A stretch of 32,975 bases of DNA from Burkholderiaceae bacterium (GCA_947450605.1 CANFWB010000019.1:1-32975); one strand, 5' to 3'; shown: positions 16,761-31,005, counted from the stretch's first letter. A program made the numbers and translations. Notes: generated from the letters alone by a model not told the origin.

Positions 16761-18038
16761 ATGCAAACACAACTCGCCCCCCAATTTGCCAATACCCCTG
16801 AAGGTATAGAAGCCGCCAGAATTCTTGGTAAATGCGTTCACTGCGGTTTTTGTACTGCTACTTGCCCCACCTACCAAATTTTGGGCGATGAATTAGACGG
16901 ACCACGCGGTCGCATCTACCTCATAAAACAAATCGCAGAAGGCCAAGTGCCAACTGAAAAAACACGACTGCATTTAGATCGCTGCCTCACGTGCCGTAAC
17001 TGCGAAAGTACCTGTCCTAGCGGCGTGCAATACGGCAACTTGATTGATATTGGTCGTAAATGGGCAGAAGAAAATACTCCCGAGCGCCCCCTAGCCCAAC
17101 GTCTCACTCGATGGGCCCTCAAAGAGGGATTAACCAGCCCTAAATTATTTAATTCGGCAATGACACTAGGTCGCTTAGTGCGCCCACTCATGCCTACTGG
17201 TATTCAGCGCAAGATCCCAGAAGCCAGAAGTAAGGCATTGGCCAGCAATACCAATCCATATGCAAGACCACAAGCAGCCCACTCACGCAAGATGTTATTG
17301 CTTGAAGGTTGCGTTCAACCTGGTATGTTGCCCAACATCAATTCGGCTACAGCGCGGGTTTTAGATGCTCTGAAGATCCAACTGATTAGCGCTCCTAATG
17401 CCACCTGCTGTGGTGCACTGCGCTACCACTTGAACGATCAAGCCGGTGGACTGGATAACGCCAAACAAAATATCGATGCCTGGTGGCCACTGGTTGAACA
17501 AGGCGCAGAAGCCATTGTGATGACAGCCTCTGGTTGTGGCGTCATGGTGAAGGACTATGGACATCTGTTTGCGAATAATCCGCAATATGCCACTAAGGCC
17601 AAAAAGATCTCCGAGCTCACCAAAGATATTTCTGAAGTCCTACCAACACTGCAAAATGAGCTACTTGCTTTAGTGGGAGCAGATCCCAAGCCAGGCGTGG
17701 TCTATCACCCGCCCTGCACCTTGCAACATGGTCAACAAATTCGCGGGAAAGTAGAAGCGCTATTAAGTGGGATTGGTATTGGCGTACGCCTCTGTGCCGA
17801 TAGCCATCTCTGCTGCGGCTCTGCAGGCACCTACTCGGTAACCCAGCCTGAGTTATCTGAACAATTACGAAAAAACAAATTGGGTCATCTTCAAACTGCT
17901 TGCGAAGAGTCTGGCGCCCAAGTCATTGTTTCTGGAAATATTGGCTGTATTACACACCTGCAGCAAGACGATACGCCAGTACTGCATTGGATTGAAATCG
18001 TTGATCAGATGATTACCCAACAGCGCCCGACACAATAA
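16761..18038 (+). CDS. glcF: Glycolate oxidase iron-sulfur subunit GlcF
   Basis: A 425-residue protein (E. coli GlcF 407). It has two 4Fe-4S ferredoxin-type motifs: C25-x2-C28-x2-C31-x3-C35 (CVHCGFCTATCP) and C75-x2-C78-x2-C81-x3-C85 (CLTCRNCESTCP). Two cysteine-rich CCG domains follow, with CCGALRYHL and CCGSAGTYS. It carries electrons from the flavin subunits, probably at the inner membrane. It is third in glcDEF. Its TAA overlaps the yggS ATG (TAATG), so the following two genes are coupled to the glycolate operon. Identification is secure from the motifs and neighbours. Confidence 0.95.
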   Translation: MQTQLAPQFANTPEGIEAARILGKCVHCGFCTATCPTYQILGDELDGPRGRIYLIKQIAEGQVPTEKTRLHLDRCLTCRNCESTCPSGVQYGNLIDIGRKWAEENTPERPLAQRLTRWALKEGLTSPKLFNSAMTLGRLVRPLMPTGIQRKIPEARSKALASNTNPYARPQAAHSRKMLLLEGCVQPGMLPNINSATARVLDALKIQLISAPNATCCGALRYHLNDQAGGLDNAKQNIDAWWPLVEQGAEAIVMTASGCGVMVKDYGHLFANNPQYATKAKKISELTKDISEVLPTLQNELLALVGADPKPGVVYHPPCTLQHGQQIRGKVEALLSGIGIGVRLCADSHLCCGSAGTYSVTQPELSEQLRKNKLGHLQTACEESGAQVIVSGNIGCITHLQQDDTPVLHWIEIVDQMITQQRPTQ

Positions 18039-18763
18039 TGAGTCAAGTTACCGCCAACCTGATGTTGGTAAAGCAGCGCCTTGAGCTAGCTGCACTAGCA
18101 GCAAAGCGTGAGCCAGAGGATATCCAACTACTCGCAGTCAGCAAGACCTTTCCCCCCAGGGCAGTTGAAGAGGCAATGCATGCTGGACAAACTGCTTTTG
18201 GCGAGAACTACGTCCAGGAAGGTGTTGAAAAAATTCAGCAACTCGCCAAATTACGCCCCTGGCTTGAATGGCACTTTATCGGCCCACTCCAAAGCAATAA
18301 AACACGAGAGGTAGCGGAGCATTTTGATTGGGTCCACAGCATCGATCGACTCAAAATTGCAGAACGCCTCTCTAGTCAGCGCGGCGAGTTTCCCAGCCTA
18401 GGCGACCTTCAGGTTTGCGTCCAAATTAACGTGAGCGAGGAAGAGAGTAAAAGTGGCATCTCGCTCGAAGAAGTGGAAGCGCTTTGCACTGCGATCGCCA
18501 AATTACCTCATATTGCGCTTCGTGGACTCATGGCTATCCCTGCACCCAGCGAAGATATTCGCCAACAGCATCAGGCCTTTGCGGCGGTCCGGGAGTGCTT
18601 TGCGGGAATTAAGGCAAAGCACTCAAATGATGTTGGGTATGATTTTTTCGATACCCTATCCATGGGAATGTCAGATGATATGGAAGCTGCAATAGCAGAA
18701 GGAAGCACCATAGTACGCATAGGAAGCGCCATTTTTGGGAAGCGCGATAAGATAAAAGCATGA
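18038..18763 (+). CDS. yggS: PLP homeostasis protein YggS (YggS/PROSC family)
   Basis: A 241-residue alanine-racemase-fold protein that binds pyridoxal 5'-phosphate and buffers the PLP pool; no enzymatic activity is established for the family. The PLP lysine is K36 in LLAVSKTFPP, the same position as in E. coli. AFGENYVQEG, WHFIGPLQSNK and the C-terminal SMGMSDDMEAAIAEGSTIVR and GSAIFGKR are the family signatures. It overlaps the glcF stop by one base and overlaps proC by four (ATGA). The yggS-proC pairing is common in bacteria. Attachment to glcDEF is the less usual part. Confidence 0.95.
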   Translation: MSQVTANLMLVKQRLELAALAAKREPEDIQLLAVSKTFPPRAVEEAMHAGQTAFGENYVQEGVEKIQQLAKLRPWLEWHFIGPLQSNKTREVAEHFDWVHSIDRLKIAERLSSQRGEFPSLGDLQVCVQINVSEEESKSGISLEEVEALCTAIAKLPHIALRGLMAIPAPSEDIRQQHQAFAAVRECFAGIKAKHSNDVGYDFFDTLSMGMSDDMEAAIAEGSTIVRIGSAIFGKRDKIKA

Positions 18764-19620
18764 GCACACAACAAATCAATCAGAATGCCCACATTACCTT
18801 TATTGGTGGTGGCAATATGGGTCGCGCCTTAATTAGCGGATTGCTAGCAAACGGTTTTGAAGCCAATCAACTCTCGGTAGTTGAGGCGAACGCCAGTACC
18901 GGCCTACAACTTCACCAAGATTTTGGTGTCCAGATTATTGGCGCTTTAGAGCAAATCGCTTTTGACTTTTCCAAGAATAATGTTGTGGTCATGGCTATCA
19001 AGCCCCAAGACTTCAATGTGGTCGCCAAATCTCTCAGCACCAAACTCAAGCATGCTACTGCGCCCGGCCCACTGATCTTGAGCATTGCCGCTGGCATTCG
19101 CCTCAAAGACATGAGCCGCTGGCTTGATCATGAACGCTGCGTGCGTGCCATGCCCAATACTCCCGCCCTCATTGGCAAAGGCATTACCGGACTTTTTGCA
19201 GATGCGGCAGTGAATCTATCCGATCGCGCCCTAGCAGAAACTATTTGCAATGCGGTAGGTGAAGCGGTGTGGGTAAATGAAGAAAAGCTCATGGATGCAG
19301 TGACTGCGGTTTCCGGCAGTGGCCCAGCCTATGTCTTTGCATTCTTGGAAGCCATGCAATCGAGCGGTGAGAAACTCGGACTGGATGCGGCGACTGCCCG
19401 CAAGTTAGCTTATGCAACTCTCGAGGGCGCTACCCAGCTCGCCCATAACTCTGATGAGCATGCAGGTGTCTTACGGGAGCGAGTCACCTCAAAAGGTGGC
19501 ACGACTGCTGCAGCACTCGATATGCTCAAGCAACTCGATTGGCATGGTGCTCTTGAAAAAGCGATTGATGCTGCTAGCCAACGTGGTAAAGCCATGGGTG
19601 ATGAACTAGGCAAGAACTAA
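18760..19620 (+). CDS. proC: Pyrroline-5-carboxylate reductase
   Basis: A 286-residue NAD(P)H-dependent reductase (E. coli 269) making proline from 1-pyrroline-5-carboxylate. The Rossmann motif [17 protein letters not shown] has its glycines at 16-18 and 21. [26 protein letters not shown] and [17 protein letters not shown] follow, and the C-terminal part has [16 protein letters not shown]. The start overlaps yggS by ATGA. The end converges on ubiA with the two stops sharing CTAA (19617-19620). A 9-bp hairpin follows 20 nt downstream. No other proline gene is in the window. Confidence 0.96.
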   Translation: MSTQQINQNAHITFIGGGNMGRALISGLLANGFEANQLSVVEANASTGLQLHQDFGVQIIGALEQIAFDFSKNNVVVMAIKPQDFNVVAKSLSTKLKHATAPGPLILSIAAGIRLKDMSRWLDHERCVRAMPNTPALIGKGITGLFADAAVNLSDRALAETICNAVGEAVWVNEEKLMDAVTAVSGSGPAYVFAFLEAMQSSGEKLGLDAATARKLAYATLEGATQLAHNSDEHAGVLRERVTSKGGTTAAALDMLKQLDWHGALEKAIDAASQRGKAMGDELGKN

Positions 19621-20474
19621 AAGCGAGCTAGACCCAAGAGGATTCCTAAAAATAGGAATCCACCCAACCAATTGTTGTGGCGAAATGCCTTAAAACAATC
19701 CTCACGCTTACGCGTAGCAACAAGCTTGAGATGGTAGATCGCACAAGCAAGCGCTAAAGCCCACCCAAGCCAAAAGTAATCACTGAGCCTTGCAAGCCGG
19801 TCAACCCATGCCAGACTCAAAAACAAGATTCCATAACTCACAGCAATTGCGAGCACATCAAAGCGACCAAAGGTAATCGCGGAGGTTCTTAGGCCCAGGC
19901 GCAAATCATCATCGCGGTCTACCATGGCATAGGCAGTGTCATAGGCGATAGCCCAGAAGATATTGCCGACAAATAAGATCCATGCCTCTATTGGAATGAA
20001 ACCCAGCACCGCCGCATAAGCCATCGGAATTCCGAAACCAAAGGCGATTCCCAAAACTGCTTGCGGAATAGCAAAGAAGCGCTTAGTAAATGGATAAACA
20101 ATCGCAACCGCTAAAGCAAAGAAAGATAACTCTTTGGTCAAGGTATTCAAGGGCTGAATCAGTAAAAAGGCGATCAACGCCAAGGTTGCGGCCACTGCTA
20201 GCGCCTCTTTCCCAGAAATCCTACCACTTGTAATCGGACGATCTTTGGTGCGCAATACATGGCGATCAAAATCACGGTCAGCGTAGTCATTCATGGCGCA
20301 ACCAGCACTCCGCATTAAAAAAGTGCCAAGAGAGAAAATGATTAGTAAAGGCCATTCAGGAAAGCCGCCGCTTGCCAACCAAAGCGCCCATAAGGTTGGC
20401 CATAACAAGAGCAGCGTTCCGATCGGCTTATCCAATCGAATCAGGCGGGCGTAAGCAATAAAACGATCGCGCAT
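19617..20474 (-). CDS. ubiA: 4-hydroxybenzoate octaprenyltransferase
   Basis: A 285-residue integral membrane prenyltransferase (E. coli UbiA 290) that attaches the polyprenyl tail to 4-hydroxybenzoate in ubiquinone synthesis. The first Asp-rich motif NDYADRDFD spans N62-D70. The second is [13 protein letters not shown] with D179, D186 and D188-190. [10 protein letters not shown] follows the first motif. Several hydrophobic segments, including about 41-58, 94-109 and 118-135, fit the multi-span topology. It lies 36 bp after recG on the same strand and is probably co-transcribed with it. No strong Shine-Dalgarno is visible. ubiC (chorismate lyase) is not in the window. Its stop overlaps that of proC. 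Confidence 0.95.
   Translation of the reverse strand: MRDRFIAYARLIRLDKPIGTLLLLWPTLWALWLASGGFPEWPLLIIFSLGTFLMRSAGCAMNDYADRDFDRHVLRTKDRPITSGRISGKEALAVAATLALIAFLLIQPLNTLTKELSFFALAVAIVYPFTKRFFAIPQAVLGIAFGFGIPMAYAAVLGFIPIEAWILFVGNIFWAIAYDTAYAMVDRDDDLRLGLRTSAITFGRFDVLAIAVSYGILFLSLAWVDRLARLSDYFWLGWALALACAIYHLKLVATRKREDCFKAFRHNNWLGGFLFLGILLGLARF
19640..19661 (+). terminator. Hairpin 20 nt after proC, inside the ubiA 3' end
   Basis: GGATTCCTA (19640-19648), an AAAA loop, then TAGGAATCC (19653-19661): a perfect 9-bp stem. No T-run follows, so it is either a weak intrinsic terminator or a 3'-end stabiliser for the proC message. It lies in coding sequence for the C-terminus of ubiA on the other strand. 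Confidence 0.45.
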
Positions 20475-20489
20475 CAGATAAACAGTCTT

Positions 20490-20514
20490 TTGATAATCAT
20501 CAGGTAATTATCAA
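20490..20514 (-). repeat. Inverted repeat at the recG stop codon / upstream of ubiA
   Basis: TTGATAAT (20490-20497) and ATTATCAA (20507-20514) form an 8-bp inverted repeat with a 9-nt loop. It overlaps the recG stop at 20511-20513 and lies 16 nt before the ubiA start. It could be an intercistronic hairpin in the recG-ubiA message. It is AT-rich and so only moderately stable, and no U-run follows. Confidence 0.4.
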
Positions 20515-22619
20515 GCCTTTAGAAACTCAGTGCGAGACCCCAACCAACGCTCTAGATGTCTTTCTACCAAGTCGCCATGCTCAGCTAGCAAACGATCAGC
20601 AGCAACTTGGGCTAATTCGATTAGCCAAGCATCTCGCTGAAGATCCACGAAACGCAACATTGCATCGCCAGATTGCTTGGCCCCCAACAGCTCGCCTGGG
20701 CCACGAAGTGATAAGTCCCGCTCTGCGATTACAAAACCATCTGAGGTTTCTCGCAAGGTTTGGAGCCGCTCTTTTGCAGCTAAAGATAATGGCTCCGCAT
20801 ACATCAAGATGCAAACTGAATCCGCTGAGCCACGTCCTACGCGCCCCCTGAGCTGATGAATCTGTGCATAGCCAAAGCGCTCTGCATGCTCAATCACCAT
20901 CAATGCAGCATTAGGCACGTCCACACCCACCTCAATCACTGTAGTCGCCACCAGCAATTGAATCTCATTGGCCTTGAAGGCAGCCATAACAGCAGCTTTC
21001 TCCTCGCTCTTTAAGCGACCATGAACCAAGCCGACTTTGAAATTAGGTAATGCTTGAGTGAGTTGCTCAAAACTTTCAACCGCAGTCTGCAATTGCAATA
21101 CTTCAGATTCTTCAATTAATGGACAAACCCAGTAGGCCTGCAGACCCTTGGTCAGCCAATCATGCAATCCGCTAATCACCTCATCCCTGCGAGCAGCCTT
21201 AACAACCTTAGTCGTAATTGGCTTACGGCCAGGAGGTAGCTCATCAATGACAGAGACATCGAGATCGGCGTAGTAGGTCATCGCCAAGGTGCGAGGAATG
21301 GGGGTAGCTGACATCATGAGCTGATGACAATAAAACAATTCCGAGCCAACGCGTTGCTGAATCTCCAAACGTTGCCTTACACCAAAGCGATGCTGCTCAT
21401 CTATGACCGCTAAACCGAGCTTTGCAAAACTCACCTTATCCTGAATCAGTGCATGCGTACCAATGATGAGTTGGGCAGCACCACTTTCAATCATCTCTTG
21501 AGAAAATCTTTTTTCTTTTGCCTTCAAACTTCCTGAGAGCCAGGCAATTTTGACGCCCAGAGGCTCAAACCACTCTTTCATCTTAAGGTAGTGCTGCTCC
21601 GCCAAAATTTCTGTAGGGGCCATGATGGCAGCCTGATAACCATGATCCATCGCACGCGCAGCTGCGAGGGCAGCAATTACAGTCTTCCCACTACCGACGT
21701 CACCCTGCAACAAACGATTCATCGGGAAGGTATTGGATAGATCGAGTCCAATTTCAGACCAGACACGAGCTTGAGCGCCAGTCAACTCGAAGGGCAAGAC
21801 TTTGAGCAAACCGTCTTCAATACTGGTATTTGTTTTATTGACTGTTTCTTTGTTTGTTGTTGCTTTGGTATTTTGCCGATCCTTCTCAAAACTAGGAGCA
21901 CGTCTTTCCCGGCGAATAGCATGCGCCCGTTTTAAGGAGATTTGCTGGGCAAGTAATTCTTCAAATTGCACACGACGCCATGCAGCATGTGTGCGTTCAA
22001 GCAATGATTGAGTATTGGCATCAGCAGGGGGTTGATGTAAATAAACAATTGCCTCTTGCAGTGGAGGCCAATCATGACTTGGCAAAATTTCTGCCATGAG
22101 CTTAGGCGGTAAAAATTCTGCCAAACTTTCTTTCAAGCTGGCATCACGTAAGGCCTGCAGGACTGCTTTCCGAATAATGGCTTGGGATATCCCGGCACTC
22201 GCCGGGTATACCGGGGTCAAACTGGCAGACAATGGCGCATCTGGGGTGACGGCACGAACGGTGGGATGCACCATCTCCGCTCCAAGGTAACCTTCTCGCA
22301 CCTCACCACGGACACGGACATGACTTCCGACTGCCATTTGCTTTTGCTGGCTAGGGTAAAAATTGAGGAAACGGAGTTGAAGTGAGGCAGTGTCGTCCTC
22401 AATTGTGACTAATAACTGTCTTCTAGGCCGAAACATGACCTGATTTCGAATCACAATACCCTGAGTCTGGACGGATTGAAACCTTCCTAGCCCCAGAGCC
22501 TCCTCAATCGTAAAAAGCTCAGTCTCGTCTTCATAGCGAGATGGCAGGTGCAAAGCAAGTGCCATAGGGCTGTTTAAACCCATCTTTTCGAGTGCAGTTG
22601 GCGGTCGCTTAGTCGTCAT
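20511..22619 (-). CDS. recG: ATP-dependent DNA helicase RecG
   Basis: A 702-residue superfamily 2 helicase (E. coli 693) that remodels stalled replication forks and recombination intermediates. An N-terminal wedge/OB domain (about 1-160) precedes the helicase core. Walker A GDVGSGKT is at 306-313, and the DEAD-type box is VIDEQHRFG with DEQH at 407-410. MSATPIPRTLAMTYYADLDV, VATTVIEVGVDVPNA and HQLRGRVGRG (motif VI) complete it. The frame stays open to an ATG at 22688, but that would overlap queA; MTTKRPPTALEKMGL at 22619 fits family length. Residues about 248-270 (RQNTKATTNKETVNKTNTSI and the next three residues) are Asn/Thr/Lys-rich and AT-rich in DNA. They look like an inserted flexible linker before the helicase domain. 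ubiA follows. Confidence 0.96.
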   Translation of the reverse strand: MTTKRPPTALEKMGLNSPMALALHLPSRYEDETELFTIEEALGLGRFQSVQTQGIVIRNQVMFRPRRQLLVTIEDDTASLQLRFLNFYPSQQKQMAVGSHVRVRGEVREGYLGAEMVHPTVRAVTPDAPLSASLTPVYPASAGISQAIIRKAVLQALRDASLKESLAEFLPPKLMAEILPSHDWPPLQEAIVYLHQPPADANTQSLLERTHAAWRRVQFEELLAQQISLKRAHAIRRERRAPSFEKDRQNTKATTNKETVNKTNTSIEDGLLKVLPFELTGAQARVWSEIGLDLSNTFPMNRLLQGDVGSGKTVIAALAAARAMDHGYQAAIMAPTEILAEQHYLKMKEWFEPLGVKIAWLSGSLKAKEKRFSQEMIESGAAQLIIGTHALIQDKVSFAKLGLAVIDEQHRFGVRQRLEIQQRVGSELFYCHQLMMSATPIPRTLAMTYYADLDVSVIDELPPGRKPITTKVVKAARRDEVISGLHDWLTKGLQAYWVCPLIEESEVLQLQTAVESFEQLTQALPNFKVGLVHGRLKSEEKAAVMAAFKANEIQLLVATTVIEVGVDVPNAALMVIEHAERFGYAQIHQLRGRVGRGSADSVCILMYAEPLSLAAKERLQTLRETSDGFVIAERDLSLRGPGELLGAKQSGDAMLRFVDLQRDAWLIELAQVAADRLLAEHGDLVERHLERWLGSRTEFLKA

Positions 22620-22628
22620 CGTTAAAAT
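22598..22628 (+). promoter_or_regulatory. Candidate queA operon promoter
   Basis: TTGGCG (22598-22603), a 19-bp spacer, then TAAAAT (22623-22628). Transcription would begin near 22635, leaving a leader of about 15 nt with no recognisable Shine-Dalgarno before the ATG at 22650. Much of it lies in the first codons of recG on the other strand. The spacer is longer than ideal, so confidence is low. Confidence 0.28.
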
Positions 22629-22649
22629 CCAATACCTGATGGTAATGCT

Positions 22650-24850
<2,201 letters not shown>

Positions 24851-24905
24851 TAACCCTAAGGCAGTAAATCAGCCCTCCAAGCCCCATACAGTTTAGAATT
24901 GCGGG

Positions 24906-24934
24906 TTTACGGCTTTGCTTAAAAAGCCTAAAAA
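24906..24934 (+). promoter_or_regulatory. Candidate yajC-secDF promoter with a hairpin in its spacer
   Basis: TTTACG (24906-24911), a 17-bp spacer and TAAAAA (24929-24934), each matching the consensus at four positions. The spacer contains the inverted repeat GGCTTT (24911-24916) / AAAGCC (24923-24928). That repeat could be an operator or, for transcripts from tgt, a small hairpin. The rest of the 24851-24972 gap shows nothing else I recognise apart from the strong Shine-Dalgarno GGAGG at 24962-24966 before yajC. Confidence 0.35.
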
Positions 24935-24972
24935 TGAAGCAGTTTCCTATTGGTAATTAATGGAGGTTTTGT

Positions 24973-25299
24973 ATGTGGATTAGTAACGCTTTTGCCCAGG
25001 CTTCAGCCGCGGGTACAGATTCCGGTGGCTTGATGAGCTTCCTTCCCCTCGTGTTGATGTTTGCAGTGTTGTACTTCATCATGATTCGCCCACAAATGAA
25101 GCGTCAAAAAGAAACCAAAGCAATGCTGGAGTCTTTGGCAGTTGGCGACGAAGTGGTCACTAGTGGCGGCATCATTGGCAAAGTCACTGCATTGAAAGAT
25201 CAAGTTGTTACGGTGGAGATTTCTGCTGGCACTGAAGTGCAAATGCAAAAAGGCGCCATCACAACAGTATTGCCAAAAGGCTCACTGAAGTCCGCTTAA
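24973..25299 (+). CDS. yajC: Sec translocon accessory protein YajC
   Basis: A 108-residue YajC (E. coli 110), a small inner-membrane protein associated with the SecDF complex. One membrane segment spans about residues 20-38, followed directly by the family hallmark FIMIRPQMKRQKE. A cytoplasmic domain continues with LAVGDEVVTSGGIIGKV. A strong Shine-Dalgarno (GGAGG, 6 nt before the ATG) fixes the start and contrasts with the poor or absent sites at many other genes here. secD follows after 25 bp. Confidence 0.96.
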   Translation: MWISNAFAQASAAGTDSGGLMSFLPLVLMFAVLYFIMIRPQMKRQKETKAMLESLAVGDEVVTSGGIIGKVTALKDQVVTVEISAGTEVQMQKGAITTVLPKGSLKSA

Positions 25300-25324
25300 T
25301 ACGCTTGCTGAAAAGTATCTCAAT

Positions 25325-27184
25325 ATGAATCGCTACCCACTCTGGAAATACATAGTCATCCTGTTTGCTTTATTGATCGGAGGGCTATATTCATTACCCA
25401 ATTTCTACGGAGAGGCTCCAGCGGTTCAAGTCTCGTCCGCCAAGCCAACCATCAAGGTTGATTTGGCGACACAGTCTCGAGTCGAAAAGATTCTGACTGA
25501 GGACAACATTAGCAACACTGGTATCTTCTTTGAATCTACAGGCAATGTAGGTTCAATCAAAATTCGTTTTAACAACACCGATATTCAACTGCGTGCTCGT
25601 GATCTATTGCAACAAAAGTTGAACATCGATCAAAACGAACCCAATTTCACAGTGGCATTAAATCTGCTGTCCAATACACCCAGCTGGTTAAATGCACTGA
25701 ATGCATTACCGATGCCCCTCGGCCTGGACTTACGTGGTGGCGTGTACTTCCTGCTGCAAGTCGATATGAAGGGTGCAGTTCAAAAGAAAGTCACTTCTTT
25801 AGCAACCGATATTCGCAGCCAATTGCGTGACAAATCGATCCGTCAACAAGGTATTGAGCGCGGCCAAGACAGCATTACGGTGACTTTCGGCAGCACCGAA
25901 GAAGCTGAAAAAGCACGTTCAGTGTTAATGGCAAGTCAGCCTGAACTGATCTGGCAAGTGAAGCCCACCGGCTTGTCTCCAAAGCTAGTTGGTGAATTTA
26001 AGCCTACCGCCTTGAAAGAAATTCAAGACAACGCAGTAAAACAAAACATCGTCACACTCAACAAGCGTGTGAATGAATTAGCAGTGAAAGAACCAGTCAT
26101 TCAACAACAAGGCGCAGAACGTATTGTTGTTCAGCTGCCAGGCGTTCAAGACACTGCTCGCGCCAAAGACATTATTGGCCGCACTGCCACCCTCGAATCT
26201 AGGCTGGCTGACCCAATTGTCTCCACGATTGCGATTGGTGAGACCCCTCCTCCAGGAATGGATGTTTTCCGCTTTGGCGAAAACCGCCAAGGCGTATTCA
26301 AAAAATCCGTGATCTTCAGCGGTGATCGTATTACCGATGCAAGTGCTGGCTTTGATCAGAATCAACGCCCCGCAGTGAACATCTCCTTAGATGCTGCCGG
26401 CGGACGCGTGATGCAAGAAGTCACCCGTGAAAACATTGGCAAGCCAATGGGCATGATCTTGTTTGAAAAAGGCAAGGGTGAGGTCCTCACTATCGCCACC
26501 ATTCAAGGTGAATTTGGCTCCAAGTTCCAAATCACTGGCCAACCAACGACCGAGAGCGCTAATGACTTAGCCCTCTTGTTGCGTGCGGGCTCACTAGCAG
26601 CGCCAATGGAAATCATTGAAGAGCGCACAATTGGGCCAAGCCTTGGTGCTGAAAACATTGAGAAGGGCTTTAAATCCCTGATCATTGGTTTTGCAGCCAT
26701 CTCTGTCTTCATGATCGCCTACTACCTGCTATTTGGTACATTCTCCGTAGTTGCGCTTGCAGTGAACTTGCTACTCTTGATTTCAGTGCTGTCGATGTTG
26801 CAAGCCACCCTCACCCTGCCAGGTATTGCTGCGATGGCCCTGGCACTGGGCATGGCGATTGACTCCAACGTGTTAATTAACGAACGTATTCGTGAAGAGC
26901 TGCGCAATGGCGCTGCTCCACAAACTGCAATCGCAGTTGGCTTTGATAAAGCTTGGGCCACCATTTTGGACTCCAACGTCACTACCTTAATTGCTGGTCT
27001 TGCATTACTCGCATTTGGCTCCGGCCCCATCAAAGGTTTTGCAGTGGTGCATTGCCTAGGTATTCTGACTTCAATGTTCTCAGCCGTCTTCTTCTCACGT
27101 GGCCTTGTTAATCTCTGGTACGGCAGAGGCAAGAAAGTTCAAAAACTCGCTATTGGCCAAGTTTGGCGCCCACAAGGGAAATAA
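25325..27184 (+). CDS. secD: Protein translocase subunit SecD
   Basis: A 619-residue inner-membrane protein (E. coli 615) that, with SecF, uses the proton gradient to help complete protein export. The N-terminal membrane segment is at about 9-24 and GLDLRGGVYFLLQVD begins at 133. A large periplasmic domain comes next, then five membrane spans between about 449 and 600. Those spans include ALALGMAIDSNVLINERIRE, the conserved fourth-helix region with the Asp needed for proton coupling in the family. It lies between yajC and secF, with only 3 bp before secF, so it is certainly in the same operon. Confidence 0.97.
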   Translation: MNRYPLWKYIVILFALLIGGLYSLPNFYGEAPAVQVSSAKPTIKVDLATQSRVEKILTEDNISNTGIFFESTGNVGSIKIRFNNTDIQLRARDLLQQKLNIDQNEPNFTVALNLLSNTPSWLNALNALPMPLGLDLRGGVYFLLQVDMKGAVQKKVTSLATDIRSQLRDKSIRQQGIERGQDSITVTFGSTEEAEKARSVLMASQPELIWQVKPTGLSPKLVGEFKPTALKEIQDNAVKQNIVTLNKRVNELAVKEPVIQQQGAERIVVQLPGVQDTARAKDIIGRTATLESRLADPIVSTIAIGETPPPGMDVFRFGENRQGVFKKSVIFSGDRITDASAGFDQNQRPAVNISLDAAGGRVMQEVTRENIGKPMGMILFEKGKGEVLTIATIQGEFGSKFQITGQPTTESANDLALLLRAGSLAAPMEIIEERTIGPSLGAENIEKGFKSLIIGFAAISVFMIAYYLLFGTFSVVALAVNLLLLISVLSMLQATLTLPGIAAMALALGMAIDSNVLINERIREELRNGAAPQTAIAVGFDKAWATILDSNVTTLIAGLALLAFGSGPIKGFAVVHCLGILTSMFSAVFFSRGLVNLWYGRGKKVQKLAIGQVWRPQGK

Positions 27185-27187
27185 GTC

Positions 27188-28158
27188 ATGGAATTTTTCC
27201 GAATCAAAAAAGATATCCCTTTTATGCGCCACGCATTGGCGCTCAATGCGGTTTCTTTAATCACCTTCTTAGCCGCTGTTTTCTTCCTCTGGCATAACGG
27301 CCTTCACTTATCGATTGAATTCACTGGCGGCACAGTGATGGAGGTTACTTATCCACAAACTGCGCCCTTGGACTCCATCAGAGCGAATGTAGAGAAATTA
27401 GGTTACGCCGATACCCAGATTCAGAACTTTGGTAGTTCACGCGATGTGATGATTCGTCTACCATTGCAAAAAGATGCTGATGGAAAAATGATTTCCTCCG
27501 CAGATCAGAGCGCAGCAGTGATGAAAGCGCTTGAACCAGATGCCTCGGGCGTGAAATTACAGCGCGTTGAGTTTGTTGGCCCACAAGTTGGTCGTGAACT
27601 GGCGATGGATGGATTGATGGCACTGCTATTTGTGATCATCGGTATCGTGGTTTACCTGTCTTTCCGCTTTGAGTGGAAATTTGCACTCGCCGGCATCATT
27701 GCGAACTTACATGACATCGTGATTATTCTGGGTTTCTTTGCATTCTTCCAATGGGAGTTCTCACTCTCTGTATTGGCAGCAGTTCTTGCTGTTCTTGGCT
27801 ATTCAGTCAATGAGTCAGTGGTGATCTTTGACCGTATTCGCGAGAACTTCCGCAAATACCGCAAGATGAACACTCGCGAAATTATTGACAATGCGATCAC
27901 CAGTACCATTAGCCGTACCGTCATCACCCACGGAAGTACGGAGATGATGGTCTTGGCTATGTTAATTTTTGGCGGCCCTACCCTCTTCTACTTTGCTCTA
28001 GCGCTAACTATTGGTATTTTGTTTGGTATCTACTCTTCAGTCTTCGTAGCAGCAGCTTTGGCTATGTGGCTTGGCGTAACGCGCGAAGATCTAGTGAAGG
28101 GCGAACGTAAGCCAGATGATGTTACCCGTAACGACGACCCGAACTTCGGGGCTCAGGT

Positions 28159-28162
<4 letters not shown>
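27188..28162 (+). CDS. secF: Protein translocase subunit SecF
   Basis: A 324-residue partner of SecD (E. coli 323). The first membrane segment is at about 15-35, followed by the SecF motif SIEFTGGTVMEV. A short periplasmic domain comes next, then a five-span block containing VLGYSVNESVVIFDRIRENF at about 202-221. The charged C-terminus ends in DDVTRNDDPNFGAQV. Its stop overlaps that of the convergent waaA (TTAA, 28159-28162). A hairpin lies 34 nt downstream. Confidence 0.97.
28138..28151 (-). terminator. GC-rich hairpin just after the waaA stop
   Basis: CCCGA and TCGGG flank a three-base loop within about 28138-28151. On the minus strand it begins roughly 8-10 nt after the waaA stop and lies inside the last secF codons. 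No U-run follows. It could mark the 3' end of the purB-waaA transcript, but the stem is only five pairs. Confidence 0.3.
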
Positions 28163-30989
<2,827 letters not shown>

Positions 30990-31005
30990 TCAAGGCTGAC
31001 ATGGC

